DNA of 64,000 nt from Acidovorax sp. Leaf160 (lineage in GTDB: Bacteria > Pseudomonadota > Gammaproteobacteria > Burkholderiales > Burkholderiaceae_C): contig NZ_LMOV01000026.1 in assembly GCF_001424265.1 (NCBI RefSeq), positions 62,001 through 126,000 of the forward strand, given 5' to 3'. The notes beneath the pieces were generated by a model. That model was not told where the DNA came from. It saw only the letters and a list, made by a program, of their open reading frames with translations, and made no database searches. Made by a program: the position numbers and the translations under genes. Positions 18,509-28,711 of this stretch are shown one piece after another; the first letter of the stretch is position 1; every line of letters begins with the position of its first letter.

Positions 18509-19671
18509 TGGATTTCGCCCTTTCCCCCGAACAGGAGCAGATCCAGGGTGCCATCGAGCGCGTATGCGCCCCCTTCGATGCCGACTACTGGCTCGCGAAG
18601 GACCGGGAGGGCGGCTTTCCGCACGACTTCCACCAGGCGTTGGCCGATGCCGGCTGGCTGGGCATCGCCATGCCCGAAGCGTACGGCGGCGCGGGCCTGG
18701 GCATCAGCGAGGCGGCACTGATGATGCACACGATCTCCGCCACGGGCGCGGGCCTGTCGGGTGCCTCGGCCGTGCACATGAACATCTTCGGCCTGCATCC
18801 GGTGGTGGTGTTCGGCACCGAGGAACAGAAGGCGCGTTGGCTGCCGCCGCTGATCCAGGGCCGCGACAAGGCCTGCTTCGGCGTGACCGAGCCCAACACG
18901 GGCCTGAACACCCTCAAGCTCAAGACCCGCGCCGTGCGGCAGGGCGACCATTACGTGGTGCACGGCCAGAAGGTGTGGATCAGCACGGCGCAGGTGGCCA
19001 GCAAGATCCTGCTGCTGGCGCGCACCACGCCGCTGGAGGAATGCCGCGGCACCGAAGGCCTGAGCCTCTTCTACACCGACCTGGACCGCAGCACCGTGGA
19101 GGTGCGGGAGATCGAGAAGCTCGGCCGCAAGTGCGTGGACTCCAACCAGGTGTTCATCGACGGCCTGCGCATTCCCGTGGAGGACCGCGTGGGCGAGGAA
19201 GGCAAGGGCTTCCAGTACATCCTGCACGGCCTCAACCCCGAACGCATCCTGATCGCGAGCGAAGCCGTGGGACTGGGCCGCGCGGCGTTGGCGCGTGCGG
19301 CCGGCTACGCGCAGGAGCGCGAGGTGTTTGGCCGCCCGATCGGGCAGAACCAGGGCATCCAGCACCCGCTGGCGCAATCGTGGATGGAACTGGAGGCCGC
19401 GCACCTCATGGTGCAGAAGGCCGCCTGGCTCTACGACCGGCACCAACCCTGCGGCGCCGAGGCCAACGCCGCCAAGTACCTCGCGGCCGAAGCCTGCTAC
19501 CACGCCTGCGAGCGCGCCATCCTGACCCACGGCGGCATGGGCTACGCCAAGGAATACCACGTGGAGCGCTACATGCGCGAATCGTGGATCCCACGCCTTG
19601 CGCCCGTCAGCCCGCAGCTGATCCTGTGCTTCATCGCCGAGAAGGTGCTGGGCTTGCGGAAATCGTATTGA
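18508..19671 (+). CDS. Acyl-CoA dehydrogenase
   Basis: A 387-residue FAD enzyme, normal family length. The signatures are: N-terminal helices to about 115, FGVTEPNTGLNTLKLKT near 128-144 (the GxTEPxxG motif), KVWISTAQVAS near 158 (FAD contact), REVFGRPIGQNQGIQHPLAQ near 270-290, and ILTHGGMGYAKEYHVERYMR near 337-356, which contains the likely catalytic Glu (YAKEY) and the ER-Y-RE end motif. It would oxidise the CoA ester made by the adjacent CoA-transferase to the enoyl-CoA. No hydratase or thiolase gene follows, so the pathway is completed elsewhere. Confidence 0.9.
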   Translation: MDFALSPEQEQIQGAIERVCAPFDADYWLAKDREGGFPHDFHQALADAGWLGIAMPEAYGGAGLGISEAALMMHTISATGAGLSGASAVHMNIFGLHPVVVFGTEEQKARWLPPLIQGRDKACFGVTEPNTGLNTLKLKTRAVRQGDHYVVHGQKVWISTAQVASKILLLARTTPLEECRGTEGLSLFYTDLDRSTVEVREIEKLGRKCVDSNQVFIDGLRIPVEDRVGEEGKGFQYILHGLNPERILIASEAVGLGRAALARAAGYAQEREVFGRPIGQNQGIQHPLAQSWMELEAAHLMVQKAAWLYDRHQPCGAEANAAKYLAAEACYHACERAILTHGGMGYAKEYHVERYMRESWIPRLAPVSPQLILCFIAEKVLGLRKSY

Positions 19672-19787
19672 CATCCCCTTGAGCGGCTGGCGTGACCGGC
19701 TCTGCGGCCATTTGAGGAGATGCCATAGGCCGGTGGGGTTCCGCGCACCGGATCGCCGGACTCACAGCGGCTGGCATGATTCCCGGC

Positions 19788-20678
19788 ATGAAACTGCACC
19801 TGCTGCGCTACTTCGCCGTGTTGGCCGAGGAGTTGCATTTCGGCCGCGCGGCGGAGCGGCTTGCCATCACCCAGCCGCCGCTCAGCTCGGGCATCAAGGC
19901 GCTGGAAGACGGGCTGGGCGTGAAGCTGTTCGACCGCAGCAGCAAGCACGTGGCGCTCACGCCTGCGGGCCAGGCCTACCTGGCCGAGGTGCGCGTGGTG
20001 CTCGACCGCGTGGCACGCGCGGGCGACACGGCGCGCGCAGTGGCTGCGGGCCAGCGGGGGCGGCTGGACATCGGCTTCACTGGTTCGATGGTCTACCGCG
20101 ACATGCCGGCCATCGTGCGGGCCTTCGGCGAACGCGCGCCGGGCATCGAGGTCCACCTGCGCGAGATGTCCTCGGGCGAGCAGATCGAGGCGCTGCTGCA
20201 CCGGCAGCTGCACGCCGGCTTCATCAACGCCACCGTGGTGCCGGTGCCGCTGCGCAGCCTGCCGCTGGCGCCGGACCATTTCGTGGCCTGCCTGCCGCAC
20301 GACCACGCACTGGCCGGCGCGGCCCAGGTGGACCTGCGCGCCCTGGCCGATGAGACCTTCGTGATGTTCGCTCGCGACGTGGCGCCGGCCAACCACGACA
20401 ACGTGATCGCCCTCTTCCACCGCGCCGGCATCCATCCGCACACGCGCCACGTCACGCGCCAGTGGCTGACCGTGGTGGCCCTGGTGGCCATGCGCATGGG
20501 CGTGGCGCTGGTACCGGCCACGATGGCGCAGGCCGCCGTGCAGGGCGTGCGCTTCGTGCCCATCGCGCATCTGGAGCATCCCACCGTGGGGGTGCTGGCG
20601 TGGCACGAGGCGGCGCTGAATCCCGCGCTGCAGACGTTTCTGGACGTGGCGGCCGCCGCCTCGCCAAGCTCGGGCTGA
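19788..20678 (+). CDS. LysR-family transcriptional regulator
   Basis: About 296 residues. The N-terminal winged helix (2-60) is LLRYFAVLAEELHFGRAAER followed by LAITQPPLSSGIKALED and FDRSSKHVALTPAG. The effector domain spans about 90-296. The second ATG at 19788 was preferred because homologues of this subgroup begin MKLHLLRYFAVL; an ATG 12 bases earlier is possible. It follows the Bug/CoA-transferase/cupin/acyl-CoA dehydrogenase operon by 116 bases on the same strand and is convergent with the semialdehyde dehydrogenase. It probably controls the upstream catabolic operon; this rests on position only. Confidence 0.85.
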   Translation: MKLHLLRYFAVLAEELHFGRAAERLAITQPPLSSGIKALEDGLGVKLFDRSSKHVALTPAGQAYLAEVRVVLDRVARAGDTARAVAAGQRGRLDIGFTGSMVYRDMPAIVRAFGERAPGIEVHLREMSSGEQIEALLHRQLHAGFINATVVPVPLRSLPLAPDHFVACLPHDHALAGAAQVDLRALADETFVMFARDVAPANHDNVIALFHRAGIHPHTRHVTRQWLTVVALVAMRMGVALVPATMAQAAVQGVRFVPIAHLEHPTVGVLAWHEAALNPALQTFLDVAAAASPSSG

Positions 20679-20720
20679 TCCTCACACCCCCTTAAACGAG
20701 CGGCCATTGCGGCCCGCCCG

Positions 20721-22316
20721 TCACCCGCGCCCGTGCTGGCCGTCCGTCAGCCGCCAGAGGCCCAGCGGGTTGGCCTGCTGCAGCGCTTCGGGCAGCAGGG
20801 CGTCCGGCAGGTCCTGGTAGCACACGGGCCGCAGGAAGCGGTCGATGGCGGAGGCACCCACCGAGGTGAACATGGCGTTCGACGTGGACGGGAAGGGGCC
20901 GCCATGCACCATGGCATGGCAGACCTCCACGCCGGTCGGGAAGCCGTTGGCCAGCAGCCGGCCGGCCTTGCGCTCCAGCACCGGCAGCAGGCGGCGGGCG
21001 AGCGGATGGTCCGCCGCTTCCAGGTGCAGGGTGGCGGTGAGCTGGCCTTCCAGCCGCTCGGCCAGGGCGATCAGCTCGTCCATGTCCTTCGCGCGCACCA
21101 CCAGCGATGCCGGGCCGAAGACTTCGGACGACAGCGCATGCTGCTCCATCCAGGTGCGCGCATCGGTGGTGAACAGTGCGGCCTGCGCAGCGTTGTGCAG
21201 CCCGTCCGCAGCCTGGCCCTCGGCCACCCGCTGCACGCTGGGCGTGGCGGCCACGGCCTCCACGCCGCTGCGGTAGGCGCCATGGATGCCGGCGGTGAGC
21301 ATGGTCTGTGCGTTCTTGCCCGCCAGCGCCTGGGCTGCAGCCTGCACGAAGCGGTCCAGGTCCGGTCCGTCGATGCCCAGCACCAGGCCGGGGTTGGTAC
21401 AGAACTGGCCCGCGCCCATGGCGAGCGAGTCGGCGAAGCCGTGGCCGATGGCTTCGGCGCGTTGCGCCAGGGCGGCGGGCAGCAGGAAGACCGGGTTGAT
21501 GGCGCTCATCTCGGCATACACGGGAATCGGCTCGGGGCGGCGGTTGGCGATGGCCACCAGCGCCAGGCCGCCCTGGCGCGACCCGGTGAAGCCCACGGCC
21601 TGGATGGCGGGGTGGGCGACCAGCGCCTCGCCGATGCTGCGGCCGGCGCCGATCAGCAGCGAGAACACGCCCTCGGGCAAGCCCTGCTCGCGCACCGCCT
21701 GCTGGATGGCGCGGCCCACCAGCTCGGACGTGCCCAGGTGGGCGCCGTGTGCCTTCACCACCACCGGCGCGCCGGCAGCGAGGGCCGAGGCCGTGTCGCC
21801 ACCGGCCACCGAGAAGGCGAGCGGGAAGTTGCTGGCGCCGAACACGGCCACGGGGCCCAGCGGCACCCGGGCCAGCCGCAGGTCGGCGCGCGGCAGCGGC
21901 TGGCGCTGCGGCTGGGCGGGGTCGATGGTGGCGTGGAGGAAGTGGCCGTCCCGCACCACGCTGGCGAAAAGGCGCAGCTGACCCACGGTGCGGCCGCGCT
22001 CGCCCGTCAGGCGCGCCATCGGCAGGCCGGTTTCGGCATGGGCGCGCTCCAGCAGCGCATCGCCCAGCGCCATGATCTGGTCGGCAATGGCTTCCAGGAA
22101 GGCGGCGCGGCGCGCGAGCGGCAGCGCACGGTATTCGTCGAAAGCCGCCGCGGCCAGGCGGGCGGCACGGTCCACGTCAGCGGCCGTGCCGAAGCCGAAG
22201 ACAGGCTCGGCGATCTCGGCATTCGTGGCGGGGTTGAAGGCCCCCTGGCCTCCGTCGGTGCCGGCAACCGCAGAGGCGCCGATCAGCATTTCGCCCGTCA
22301 GGGTGGTGGTAGTCAT
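20721..22316 (-). CDS. Aldehyde dehydrogenase, alpha-ketoglutarate semialdehyde dehydrogenase type
   Basis: A 531-residue NAD(P)-dependent dehydrogenase. It has [20 protein letters not shown] near 163-182, the general base Glu269 ([12 protein letters not shown]) and the nucleophile Cys306 ([11 protein letters not shown]). The long C-terminus and the Gly-Asp-Thr motif put it in the branch that oxidises 2-oxoglutarate semialdehyde (2,5-dioxopentanoate) to 2-oxoglutarate in sugar-acid and hydroxyproline breakdown. No dehydratase for those pathways is in the window. The start at 22316 ([11 protein letters not shown]) fits homologues; an in-frame ATG 48 bases upstream is possible. It is downstream of the iron alcohol dehydrogenase on the same strand. 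Confidence 0.85.
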   Translation of the reverse strand: MTTTTLTGEMLIGASAVAGTDGGQGAFNPATNAEIAEPVFGFGTAADVDRAARLAAAAFDEYRALPLARRAAFLEAIADQIMALGDALLERAHAETGLPMARLTGERGRTVGQLRLFASVVRDGHFLHATIDPAQPQRQPLPRADLRLARVPLGPVAVFGASNFPLAFSVAGGDTASALAAGAPVVVKAHGAHLGTSELVGRAIQQAVREQGLPEGVFSLLIGAGRSIGEALVAHPAIQAVGFTGSRQGGLALVAIANRRPEPIPVYAEMSAINPVFLLPAALAQRAEAIGHGFADSLAMGAGQFCTNPGLVLGIDGPDLDRFVQAAAQALAGKNAQTMLTAGIHGAYRSGVEAVAATPSVQRVAEGQAADGLHNAAQAALFTTDARTWMEQHALSSEVFGPASLVVRAKDMDELIALAERLEGQLTATLHLEAADHPLARRLLPVLERKAGRLLANGFPTGVEVCHAMVHGGPFPSTSNAMFTSVGASAIDRFLRPVCYQDLPDALLPEALQQANPLGLWRLTDGQHGRG

Positions 22317-22427
22317 GGCTGGAACGTCATCGAAAAGGAAGGAAAGGGAGAGCCACTGGGGCATGCCGGTGGCGGCGGCACGGCCCGCGCCGGCATCTGC
22401 GTGCGGCGGGCCGGGATTCTGTGCTGG

Positions 22428-23564
22428 TCACATCGCCGCTTCGAGCAGCCGCGCGTAGTCGTCCGCGCTGGCCTCGCGCGGGTTGGTCTTGTGGCTGTGG
22501 TCGGCCAGCGCGCCGGTGACGATGCGCGGCGTCAGGTCGGCCGTCACCCCCATCGCGCCCAGGCCAGCGGGCAGCTGGAGCCTGCGGGACATGTCCTGGA
22601 TGGCGTCCTCCACCCCCACGTGCGCCGGCAGGCCCATGGCCTGGGCCAGGCGGTCGATCTTCTCGTCGCGCACCACGGTGTCGGATGCGCGGTTGAAGCG
22701 GATCACCGCCGGCAGCAGCACCGCGTTGAGGGTGCCGTGGTGCAGGCGCGGGTCGATGCCGCCCAGCGAATGGCTCAGGCTGTGCACGCAGCCCAGGCCC
22801 TTCTGGAAGGCCAGCGCGCCTTGCAGCGACGCGCTCATCATGTTGCTGCGGGCGTCGATATTGCTCGGCTCGTGGAAGGCGGTCTCGATGTTCTTCCAGG
22901 CGCGGCGCAGGCCGTCCAGGGCGATGCCTTCGGCCGGCGGGTTGAAGCTGGGCGCTAAAAAGGTTTCGATGCAGTGCGCCACGGCGTCCATGCCGGTAGC
23001 GGCCGTCAGGCCGGGCGGCAGGCCCACGGTGAGGGAGGGGTCGCAGAGGGCGACCTTCGGGATGACGTAGGGCGAGATGATGCCGACCTTGCGGCCATCG
23101 TCCAGGATGATGATGGCGCCGCGCCCGACCTCGCTGCCCGTGCCTGCGGTGGTGGGGATCGCCACCACCGGCACCGTGGCCGCGGTGATGCGGGCCAGGC
23201 CCCCTTCGATCAGCGCGAACTGGCGCAGCGGCCCCGGGTGGCGCGCCGACACGGACACAGCCTTGGCCAGGTCGATGGACGAGCCGCCGCCCACGGCGAC
23301 GATGCCGTCGCAGCCTGCCTCATGGAAGCTGGCCACGCCTTCGCGCGCCGCGGCCTCGGTGGGGTTCGACGGCGTGCCATCGAACACATGGAACTGCGGC
23401 AGGTCGTTCGCGGCGAGGATGCGCTCGATCAGCCCGGCCGCGACCACGCCCTTGTCGGTGATGAAGAGCGGCTTCTGGAAACCCAGTGTCTGGCACACCT
23501 GGGCCAGCTCGGCCGCGCTGCCCGGGCCGAAGCGGATTTCCGTCACGTAGTTGATCATCGCCAT
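22428..23564 (-). CDS. Iron-containing alcohol dehydrogenase
   Basis: A 378-residue group III alcohol dehydrogenase. The nucleotide site has VAVGGGSSIDLAKAVSV near 94-111 and AIPTTAGTGSEVGRGAII near 136-153. The metal ligands are in GMDAVAHCIETF (Asp, His), CVHSLSHSLGG (His) and LHHGTLNAVLLP (His). Family enzymes reduce aldehydes or oxidise short alcohols or hydroxy acids such as 4-hydroxybutyrate. AGGAG lies 8 bases before the ATG at 23564. It is probably cotranscribed with the semialdehyde dehydrogenase (111-base gap) and is divergent from a LysR gene (114-base gap), its likely regulator. Confidence 0.9.
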   Translation of the reverse strand: MAMINYVTEIRFGPGSAAELAQVCQTLGFQKPLFITDKGVVAAGLIERILAANDLPQFHVFDGTPSNPTEAAAREGVASFHEAGCDGIVAVGGGSSIDLAKAVSVSARHPGPLRQFALIEGGLARITAATVPVVAIPTTAGTGSEVGRGAIIILDDGRKVGIISPYVIPKVALCDPSLTVGLPPGLTAATGMDAVAHCIETFLAPSFNPPAEGIALDGLRRAWKNIETAFHEPSNIDARSNMMSASLQGALAFQKGLGCVHSLSHSLGGIDPRLHHGTLNAVLLPAVIRFNRASDTVVRDEKIDRLAQAMGLPAHVGVEDAIQDMSRRLQLPAGLGAMGVTADLTPRIVTGALADHSHKTNPREASADDYARLLEAAM

Positions 23565-23647
23565 CGCTTATCTCCTGCTATCAAGATTTCTCATATTCAA
23601 TTGCCGCCACCGAAAGTCTATGAATGTCTGAACGCCGAATAAACTGA

Positions 23648-23662
23648 CTGTTATCGATACAG
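23648..23662. promoter_or_regulatory. Possible LysR operator, imperfect palindrome
   Basis: CTGTTATCGATACAG is almost self-complementary (one extra T), and overlaps a second dyad GTTAT...ATAAC (about 23650-23669). It lies 17 bases before the LysR start in the divergent promoter region. It resembles an autoregulatory LysR site, but no T-N11-A core was proven. Confidence 0.35.
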
Positions 23663-23678
23663 CTATAACTCCAAGGCA

Positions 23679-24638
23679 ATGCAAAGCCCTTACAACCTCA
23701 ATTCGGTGATGTCACGCCTGCATGCCCGGCAGCTGCGGCTGCTGATCGCCGTGGCCGAGCACGGCTCGCTGCTGGCGGCGGCGGACCACGTGGGGCTGAC
23801 GCAACCTGGTGCCAGCAAGGCGCTCAAGGAGCTGGAAGCCACGCTGAACGCGCCGCTCTTCACGCGCACCAACCGCGGCCTGGTGCCCACGGAGGCCGGA
23901 ACCTGCGCGGTGCGCTTCGCGCGGCTGATCCAGTCCGACATCAGCCACCTGCAACAGGAGCTGAGCGCGATCGCCAGCGGCGCGGGCGGCCGCATCGCGG
24001 TGGGCACCATCATGGGCGCGGTGCCGCTGCTCACGCGGGCGGTGTCGCAGCTGCTGGATCAGCAGCCCGACCTCTCGGTCGAGATCGTGGAGGACACCAG
24101 CGCCAGCCTGCTGGCGCTCATCGACCAGGGGCGGCTGGACGCGGCGATCTGCCGCTCCTCCGTCAGCCCCAAGCCCCATCTGTACGACTCCATCGTGATC
24201 AAGGACGAATCCCTGGCCGTGGTCGCGCACCGGGCGCACCCGGCGGCGGGCCTGCCGTCGATCACGCTGCAGGATCTGTCGGCCAGCCGCTGGGTGATGT
24301 ACCGTGCCCACATGCCTATGCGCCGCACGCTGGAGCGCGAGTTCTTCGAAGAGAACCTGTTTTTTCCCACGCACCTGATCGAAACGACTTCCGCGCTCGC
24401 CACGCTCTCGCTGCTGAGCCACAACGCCAATCTGGTGGCCCTGGTGTCCGACGACGTGGCCGACTATGTCTGCCAGCACGGCATGGTCGCCCGGCTGCCG
24501 CTGCAGCTCAAATCGCGCAGCGAACCCTATGAGTTGATCGCGCGGCGCAATGCGCACCGCCATCCGGCGCTGGCGCTGCTGATCGATGCGTTGCTGGCGT
24601 TGCGCCCGCCCGCCGAAGAAGCCTTTGTGCCCGCGTGA
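23679..24638 (+). CDS. LysR-family transcriptional regulator
   Basis: A 319-residue regulator. The DNA-binding part (about 10-75) reads [18 protein letters not shown], then [17 protein letters not shown] and [13 protein letters not shown], as in the GbpR/galactose-binding-protein regulator branch. The effector domain (about 100-305) has [15 protein letters not shown] and [20 protein letters not shown]. It is divergent from the iron alcohol dehydrogenase and the semialdehyde dehydrogenase, which it probably controls in response to a sugar acid or similar metabolite. The ATG at 23679 has AAGG close upstream; an in-frame ATG at 23709 would also keep the whole helix-turn-helix. Confidence 0.86.
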   Translation: MQSPYNLNSVMSRLHARQLRLLIAVAEHGSLLAAADHVGLTQPGASKALKELEATLNAPLFTRTNRGLVPTEAGTCAVRFARLIQSDISHLQQELSAIASGAGGRIAVGTIMGAVPLLTRAVSQLLDQQPDLSVEIVEDTSASLLALIDQGRLDAAICRSSVSPKPHLYDSIVIKDESLAVVAHRAHPAAGLPSITLQDLSASRWVMYRAHMPMRRTLEREFFEENLFFPTHLIETTSALATLSLLSHNANLVALVSDDVADYVCQHGMVARLPLQLKSRSEPYELIARRNAHRHPALALLIDALLALRPPAEEAFVPA

Positions 24639-24664
24639 GCCGCCGCGGTTCTTACAATTCGCCG

Positions 24665-25729
24665 ATGCATCCGATCACCTACACCCGCGCCCAGCAACTC
24701 CCCGCCATCCTGGCCGAACGCATCGCCATCCTCGACGGCGCGATGGGCACCATGATCCAGCGCTTCAAGCTGGGCGAGGCGCAGTACCGGGGCGAGGGCT
24801 ACAGCGGCCCGGACGGCGCGGGCGACCGGTTCAAGGACTTTGCGCGCGACGTGAAGGGCAATAACGAACTGCTCTCGCTCACCCGGCCGGACGTGATCCG
24901 CGACATCCACGAACGCTACCTGGCGGCCGGCGCCGACCTGATCGAGACCAACACCTTCGGCGCGACCACCATCGCGCAGGAGGACTACCACATGGCCGAT
25001 CTGGCGCGCGAGATGAACCTGCAGTCCGCCCGGCTGGCCCGCGCCGCGTGCGACAAATATTCCACGCCGGACAAGCCCCGTTTCGTGGCCGGCGCCCTGG
25101 GCCCCACACCCAAGACGGCGAGCATCAGCCCCGACGTGAACGACCCGGGCGCGCGCAACGTCGATTTCGAGCAACTGCGCGCCGCCTATTACGAGCAGAC
25201 CGAAGCACTGGTCGAAGGCGGCGCGGACGTGCTGCTGGTCGAAACCATCTTCGACACGCTCAATGCCAAGGCCGCGCTCTTCGCCATCGACGAGTTTTTC
25301 GAGCAGAGCGGCGAACGCCTGCCGCTCATCATCAGCGGCACCGTCACCGACGCCTCGGGACGCATCCTGTCGGGCCAGACCGTGACGGCCTTCTGGCACA
25401 GCGTGCGGCACTCGCGGCCGCTGGCCATCGGCCTCAATTGCGCCCTGGGTGCCACGCTGATGCGCCCCTACATCCAGGAGCTGAACCGGGTGGCGGAAGA
25501 CACCTTCATCAGCTGCTACCCCAACGCCGGCCTGCCCAACCCGATGAGCGACACCGGCTTCGACGAGACGCCCGAGGTCACCAGCCGGCTTGTCCACGAA
25601 TTCGCCGCCGAGGGCCTGGTGAACATCGTGGGCGGCTGCTGCGGCACTACGCCGGACCACATCGCCGCCATCGGCCGCGCCGTGGCGCCCGTGCCCGCGC
25701 GCCGGCTTTTCTACCCGGAAGCCGCCTGA
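24665..25729 (+). CDS. Homocysteine S-methyltransferase, N-terminal module of split MetH
   Basis: A 354-residue (beta/alpha)8 barrel equal to the homocysteine-binding module of cobalamin-dependent methionine synthase. It has [15 protein letters not shown] near 22-36, [15 protein letters not shown] near 94-108 and the zinc-binding cysteines Cys259 (GLNCALG) and Cys325/Cys326 (GGCCGTTP). It stops where the methyltetrahydrofolate, cobalamin and reactivation modules would begin in E. coli MetH. Split MetH is common in Burkholderiales; the other part must be elsewhere, as it is not adjacent. The ATG at 24665 is 27 bases after the LysR stop. No cobalamin riboswitch was seen. Confidence 0.9.
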   Translation: MHPITYTRAQQLPAILAERIAILDGAMGTMIQRFKLGEAQYRGEGYSGPDGAGDRFKDFARDVKGNNELLSLTRPDVIRDIHERYLAAGADLIETNTFGATTIAQEDYHMADLAREMNLQSARLARAACDKYSTPDKPRFVAGALGPTPKTASISPDVNDPGARNVDFEQLRAAYYEQTEALVEGGADVLLVETIFDTLNAKAALFAIDEFFEQSGERLPLIISGTVTDASGRILSGQTVTAFWHSVRHSRPLAIGLNCALGATLMRPYIQELNRVAEDTFISCYPNAGLPNPMSDTGFDETPEVTSRLVHEFAAEGLVNIVGGCCGTTPDHIAAIGRAVAPVPARRLFYPEAA

Positions 25730-25748
25730 CCGGCCACTGAACGCGCCG

Positions 25749-25790
25749 GCTGCGGCTTCCGGTTCGGTCGGCCGGCCGGCCGGCCGCAGC
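25749..25790 (+). terminator. Possible GC-rich terminator stem after the MetH module
   Basis: Perfect 8-base arms GCTGCGGC (25749-25756) and GCCGCAGC (25783-25790) enclose a run of GGCC repeats that can fold on itself. There is no T-run, so termination is uncertain. Confidence 0.4.
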
Positions 25791-25886
25791 GTCGGACAAA
25801 CGCGCTGACCGGGAACGGCGCACTTCCTACTGCCCGCCTTGGCCGGTGGCATTACGATCCGCCGTCTTCCACTTCGGCGGCCTCCC

Positions 25887-27353
25887 GTGCGGTCCTTGCG
25901 CGTTCAACTGTTTCTGTTCTGGGGCTTTCTGCTGGCCGCGTGCGCCCTGGTCGCCGCCGTGATCGTGGTGCTCTACCAGACCGGCTCGGGCGCGCAGGTG
26001 GCGGCCAGCCAGTCCCACGCCACCCGGGCCTGCGAGGACATCGCTACGCGCTATGCCAAGTCGGTGCCGGCGGCAGCGGCCGACACACCCCAGGTCGATC
26101 TGCTGCGCGTGCTGCTGCATGTGGTGCTGCTGGAGGTGCCGCAGGTGGAAGGCGGCGTGTGGCGCGCCAGCAGCGGCATGCTGGCCTATGCCTACCCCAC
26201 TTATGAAGGCAGCAGCGCCAAGGTGGACGTGCCCGCGGCGGAAGAGCCGCTGATCGTGCAGACGGCGCGCGAGGCCGCGGGCGCCGCGCGCCCCACCGTG
26301 AACCTGGTGCGCGGCAGCCGCGAGGTGCTGATCGTCGCCGCCTGCCCGCTTGCGGCGCACCCCGGCACCGCCGTCTGGACCATGACGCGCGCGCATTCCG
26401 GCGCCATCGCCGCGCAGAAAAGCCTGCGCATCGGCATTGCCGTGCTGGCGCTGCTGGTGGTGGCCTCGGGCGCCTGGCTGGGCTGGATGCTGCTGCGCGG
26501 CCTGCGGCAGGTGCGCCAGCTGGAGAGTGCTTTCGCCAACGCCCAGGAAGACACCGTGCCACGGCTGGAGCGCACCGGCATCCGCGAGCTGGACCGCATC
26601 GTCGACGGGTTCAACGGCTACGGCGTGCGTTTGCAGGACGCCCGCGCCCGCCTGAAGGAAGCCATGGCGCAACGCCACCGCGACCTGCGCCTGACCGCGC
26701 TGGGCCGCATGACGGCCTCCGTCGCGCACGAGATCCGCAACCCCATCGCGGCCATGCGGCTGAAGGCCGAGAACGCACTGGCCGCACCCCCCGCCCGCCA
26801 TGCCGACGCCCTGGCCGCCATGGTCACGCAGATCGACCGGCTGGAAGGACTGGTGCAAAGCCTGCTGGCGCTGGTGCAGCCGCTCCACCTGCAACCCCGC
26901 CGCGTGGCGCTGGGCGACTGGCTGCGCGAGCGGCTGGAGACGGCCGGCCCTGCGGCCCAGGCGCGTGGCGTGCGGCTGGCGTGGCACGGCGACGTGTCCG
27001 GCGAGGCCGTCTTCGACCCCGTGCATGCGGCCCGCGCCATCGACAACCTGCTGGACAACGCCGTGCGACATGCCCCGGACGGGGGCGAAGTCGTGCTGTC
27101 GGCCGCGGTGGATGCCGCCCGCTGCTGCTGCACGCTGACAGTGGAGGACGATGGCCCGGGCGTTCCCGAAGCCCTGCGCCCGCAACTGTTCGAGCCCTTC
27201 GCCACCGGCCGCGCCGACGGCAACGGCCTGGGCCTGGCGCTGGCGCGCGAGGTGGCGCTGGCCCATGGCGGCGATCTGCACTACGCGCCCCGCCATGCCG
27301 ACGGCAGCGGCGGCGCCCGTTTCATTTTGGAGCTGCCATGGCGTGCCTCTTAG
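25887..27353 (+). CDS. Membrane sensor histidine kinase (NtrB-like partner of sigma54 regulator)
   Basis: About 488 residues. Membrane segment 1 is at about 7-30, a 150-residue periplasmic sensor region with no recognised fold at 31-180, and membrane segment 2 at 182-202. A HAMP-like linker (203-250) precedes the dimerisation domain with His281 (SVAHEIRNPIAAM). The ATPase domain has IDNLLDNAVRHAPDGG, EDDGPGVPEAL and GNGLGLALAREV. It phosphorylates the response regulator encoded next, whose start overlaps this gene by 16 bases. The GTG at 25887 starts just before membrane segment 1; a TTG at 25839 would add 16 residues. The ribosome site is weak in both cases. Confidence 0.88.
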   Translation: MRSLRVQLFLFWGFLLAACALVAAVIVVLYQTGSGAQVAASQSHATRACEDIATRYAKSVPAAAADTPQVDLLRVLLHVVLLEVPQVEGGVWRASSGMLAYAYPTYEGSSAKVDVPAAEEPLIVQTAREAAGAARPTVNLVRGSREVLIVAACPLAAHPGTAVWTMTRAHSGAIAAQKSLRIGIAVLALLVVASGAWLGWMLLRGLRQVRQLESAFANAQEDTVPRLERTGIRELDRIVDGFNGYGVRLQDARARLKEAMAQRHRDLRLTALGRMTASVAHEIRNPIAAMRLKAENALAAPPARHADALAAMVTQIDRLEGLVQSLLALVQPLHLQPRRVALGDWLRERLETAGPAAQARGVRLAWHGDVSGEAVFDPVHAARAIDNLLDNAVRHAPDGGEVVLSAAVDAARCCCTLTVEDDGPGVPEALRPQLFEPFATGRADGNGLGLALAREVALAHGGDLHYAPRHADGSGGARFILELPWRAS

Positions 27354-28711
27354 TCGTCGACGACGATGCGGCCTTCCGCGATTCGCTGGTCGAAACCCTT
27401 CACAGCCTGGGCCACGAAGTCCATGCCGCGAGCAGCGGCGCCGAGGCCCTGCGCCGGGTGGAAAGCCACCGTTACGGCGCCATCTTCCTGGACCACCGCA
27501 TGCCCGGCATGGACGGGCTGCAGACGCTGGAGGCGCTGGCCGCCCGCGTGGCGCAGCTGCCGCCGGTGCTGGTGCTGACGGCCTATGCCAGCGGCTCGGG
27601 CACCATCGAAGCCATGCGCCTGGGAGCCTTCGACCACCTGACCAAGCCGGTGAGCCGGGCAACGGTGGTGCAGGTGCTGGAACGTGCGCTGCGCTCGCAT
27701 GCCGAGGCCGATGGGTCCGCCGCGCCGGCAGCCGCCCCGGCCGGCGCGGCCGATGACGGCGAGCTGATCGGCATCAGCGAAGCCATGCGCGAGGTGCACA
27801 AGCGCATCGGCCTGGCCGCCGCCAGCGAAGCACCGGTGCTGATCGAAGGCGAGACGGGCACCGGCAAGGAACTGGTGGCCCGGGCCCTGCACCGCCATTC
27901 CCGGCGTGCCCGCCAGCCGTTCGTGGCGCTCAACTGCGCCGCCATCCCGAAGGAGCTGCTGGAAAGCGAACTCTTCGGCCATGTGAAGGGCGCCTTCACC
28001 GGGGCGGTGGCCGACCGGCCCGGGTGCTTCCGGGCAGCCGACGGCGGCGTGCTGCTGCTCGACGAGATCGGCGACATGGCGCTGGACGTGCAGGCCAAGC
28101 TGCTGCGGGCGCTGCAGGAAGGCGAGGTCACGCCGCTGGGCAGCCACCGGCCGGTGCGGGTGGACGTGCGCGTGCTGGCCGCCACCCACCGCGACCTGGC
28201 CGCCGCCGTGCGCGACGGACGGTTCCGGGAAGACCTGCGGTTTCGGCTGGACGTGCTGCACATCGTGCTGCCGCCGCTGCGCGAGCGGCTGGCCGACATC
28301 GTGCCGCTGGCCGAGCACTTCCTGCGCCGCGCCGCCGCGCCGCAGACGCCCCAGCGCCTGTCGGCCGACGCGGCCCGCGCGCTGCTGGACCATCCCTGGC
28401 CCGGCAATGTGCGCGAGCTGCGCAACGCCATGGAGCGCTGCCACGCCCTGCACCGCGGGCCGGTGGTGTCCGCCGCCGATCTGGACCTGCGAGACGCTCC
28501 CGCGTTCGCCGAGCCGGCAAGCGGCGGGACGGGCGCCCTGCCCGCGAGCTGGCTGGACGGGTCCCTGCCCGAGGCCGTCGCGCGCCTGGAGCGGCTGATG
28601 CTGGAGCACGCGCTGAAACAGGCCGAGGGCAACCGCTCGCTGGCCGCGCGCCAGCTCGGCATTCATCGCCAGCTGCTCTACAGCAAGCTGACGCAATACG
28701 GGCTGGGCTGA
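27338..28711 (+). CDS. Sigma54-dependent response regulator (NtrC family)
   Basis: A 457-residue activator. The receiver domain (1-120) has the acidic pocket Asp8-Asp10, phosphorylated Asp52 (FLDHRMPG), Thr81 and Lys103. The AAA+ domain (about 143-375) has Walker A GETGTGKE (171-178), the sigma54-contacting loop GAFTGA (218-223) and Walker B LLLDEIGD (239-246). A Fis-type helix-turn-helix ends the protein (NRSLAARQLGIHRQLLYSKL). All elements for activating sigma54 RNA polymerase are intact. A matching -24/-12 promoter lies 195 bases downstream of its stop, ahead of 28960, so that operon is the likely target. The gene overlaps the kinase by 16 bases. Confidence 0.93.
   Translation: MACLLVVDDDAAFRDSLVETLHSLGHEVHAASSGAEALRRVESHRYGAIFLDHRMPGMDGLQTLEALAARVAQLPPVLVLTAYASGSGTIEAMRLGAFDHLTKPVSRATVVQVLERALRSHAEADGSAAPAAAPAGAADDGELIGISEAMREVHKRIGLAAASEAPVLIEGETGTGKELVARALHRHSRRARQPFVALNCAAIPKELLESELFGHVKGAFTGAVADRPGCFRAADGGVLLLDEIGDMALDVQAKLLRALQEGEVTPLGSHRPVRVDVRVLAATHRDLAAAVRDGRFREDLRFRLDVLHIVLPPLRERLADIVPLAEHFLRRAAAPQTPQRLSADAARALLDHPWPGNVRELRNAMERCHALHRGPVVSAADLDLRDAPAFAEPASGGTGALPASWLDGSLPEAVARLERLMLEHALKQAEGNRSLAARQLGIHRQLLYSKLTQYGLG

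Noticed and set aside
23648-23662. Second LexA-like box CTGT...ACAG
   Set aside because: The spacer is 7 bases instead of 8, and the site is in a LysR divergent promoter, so it is better read as a LysR dyad.
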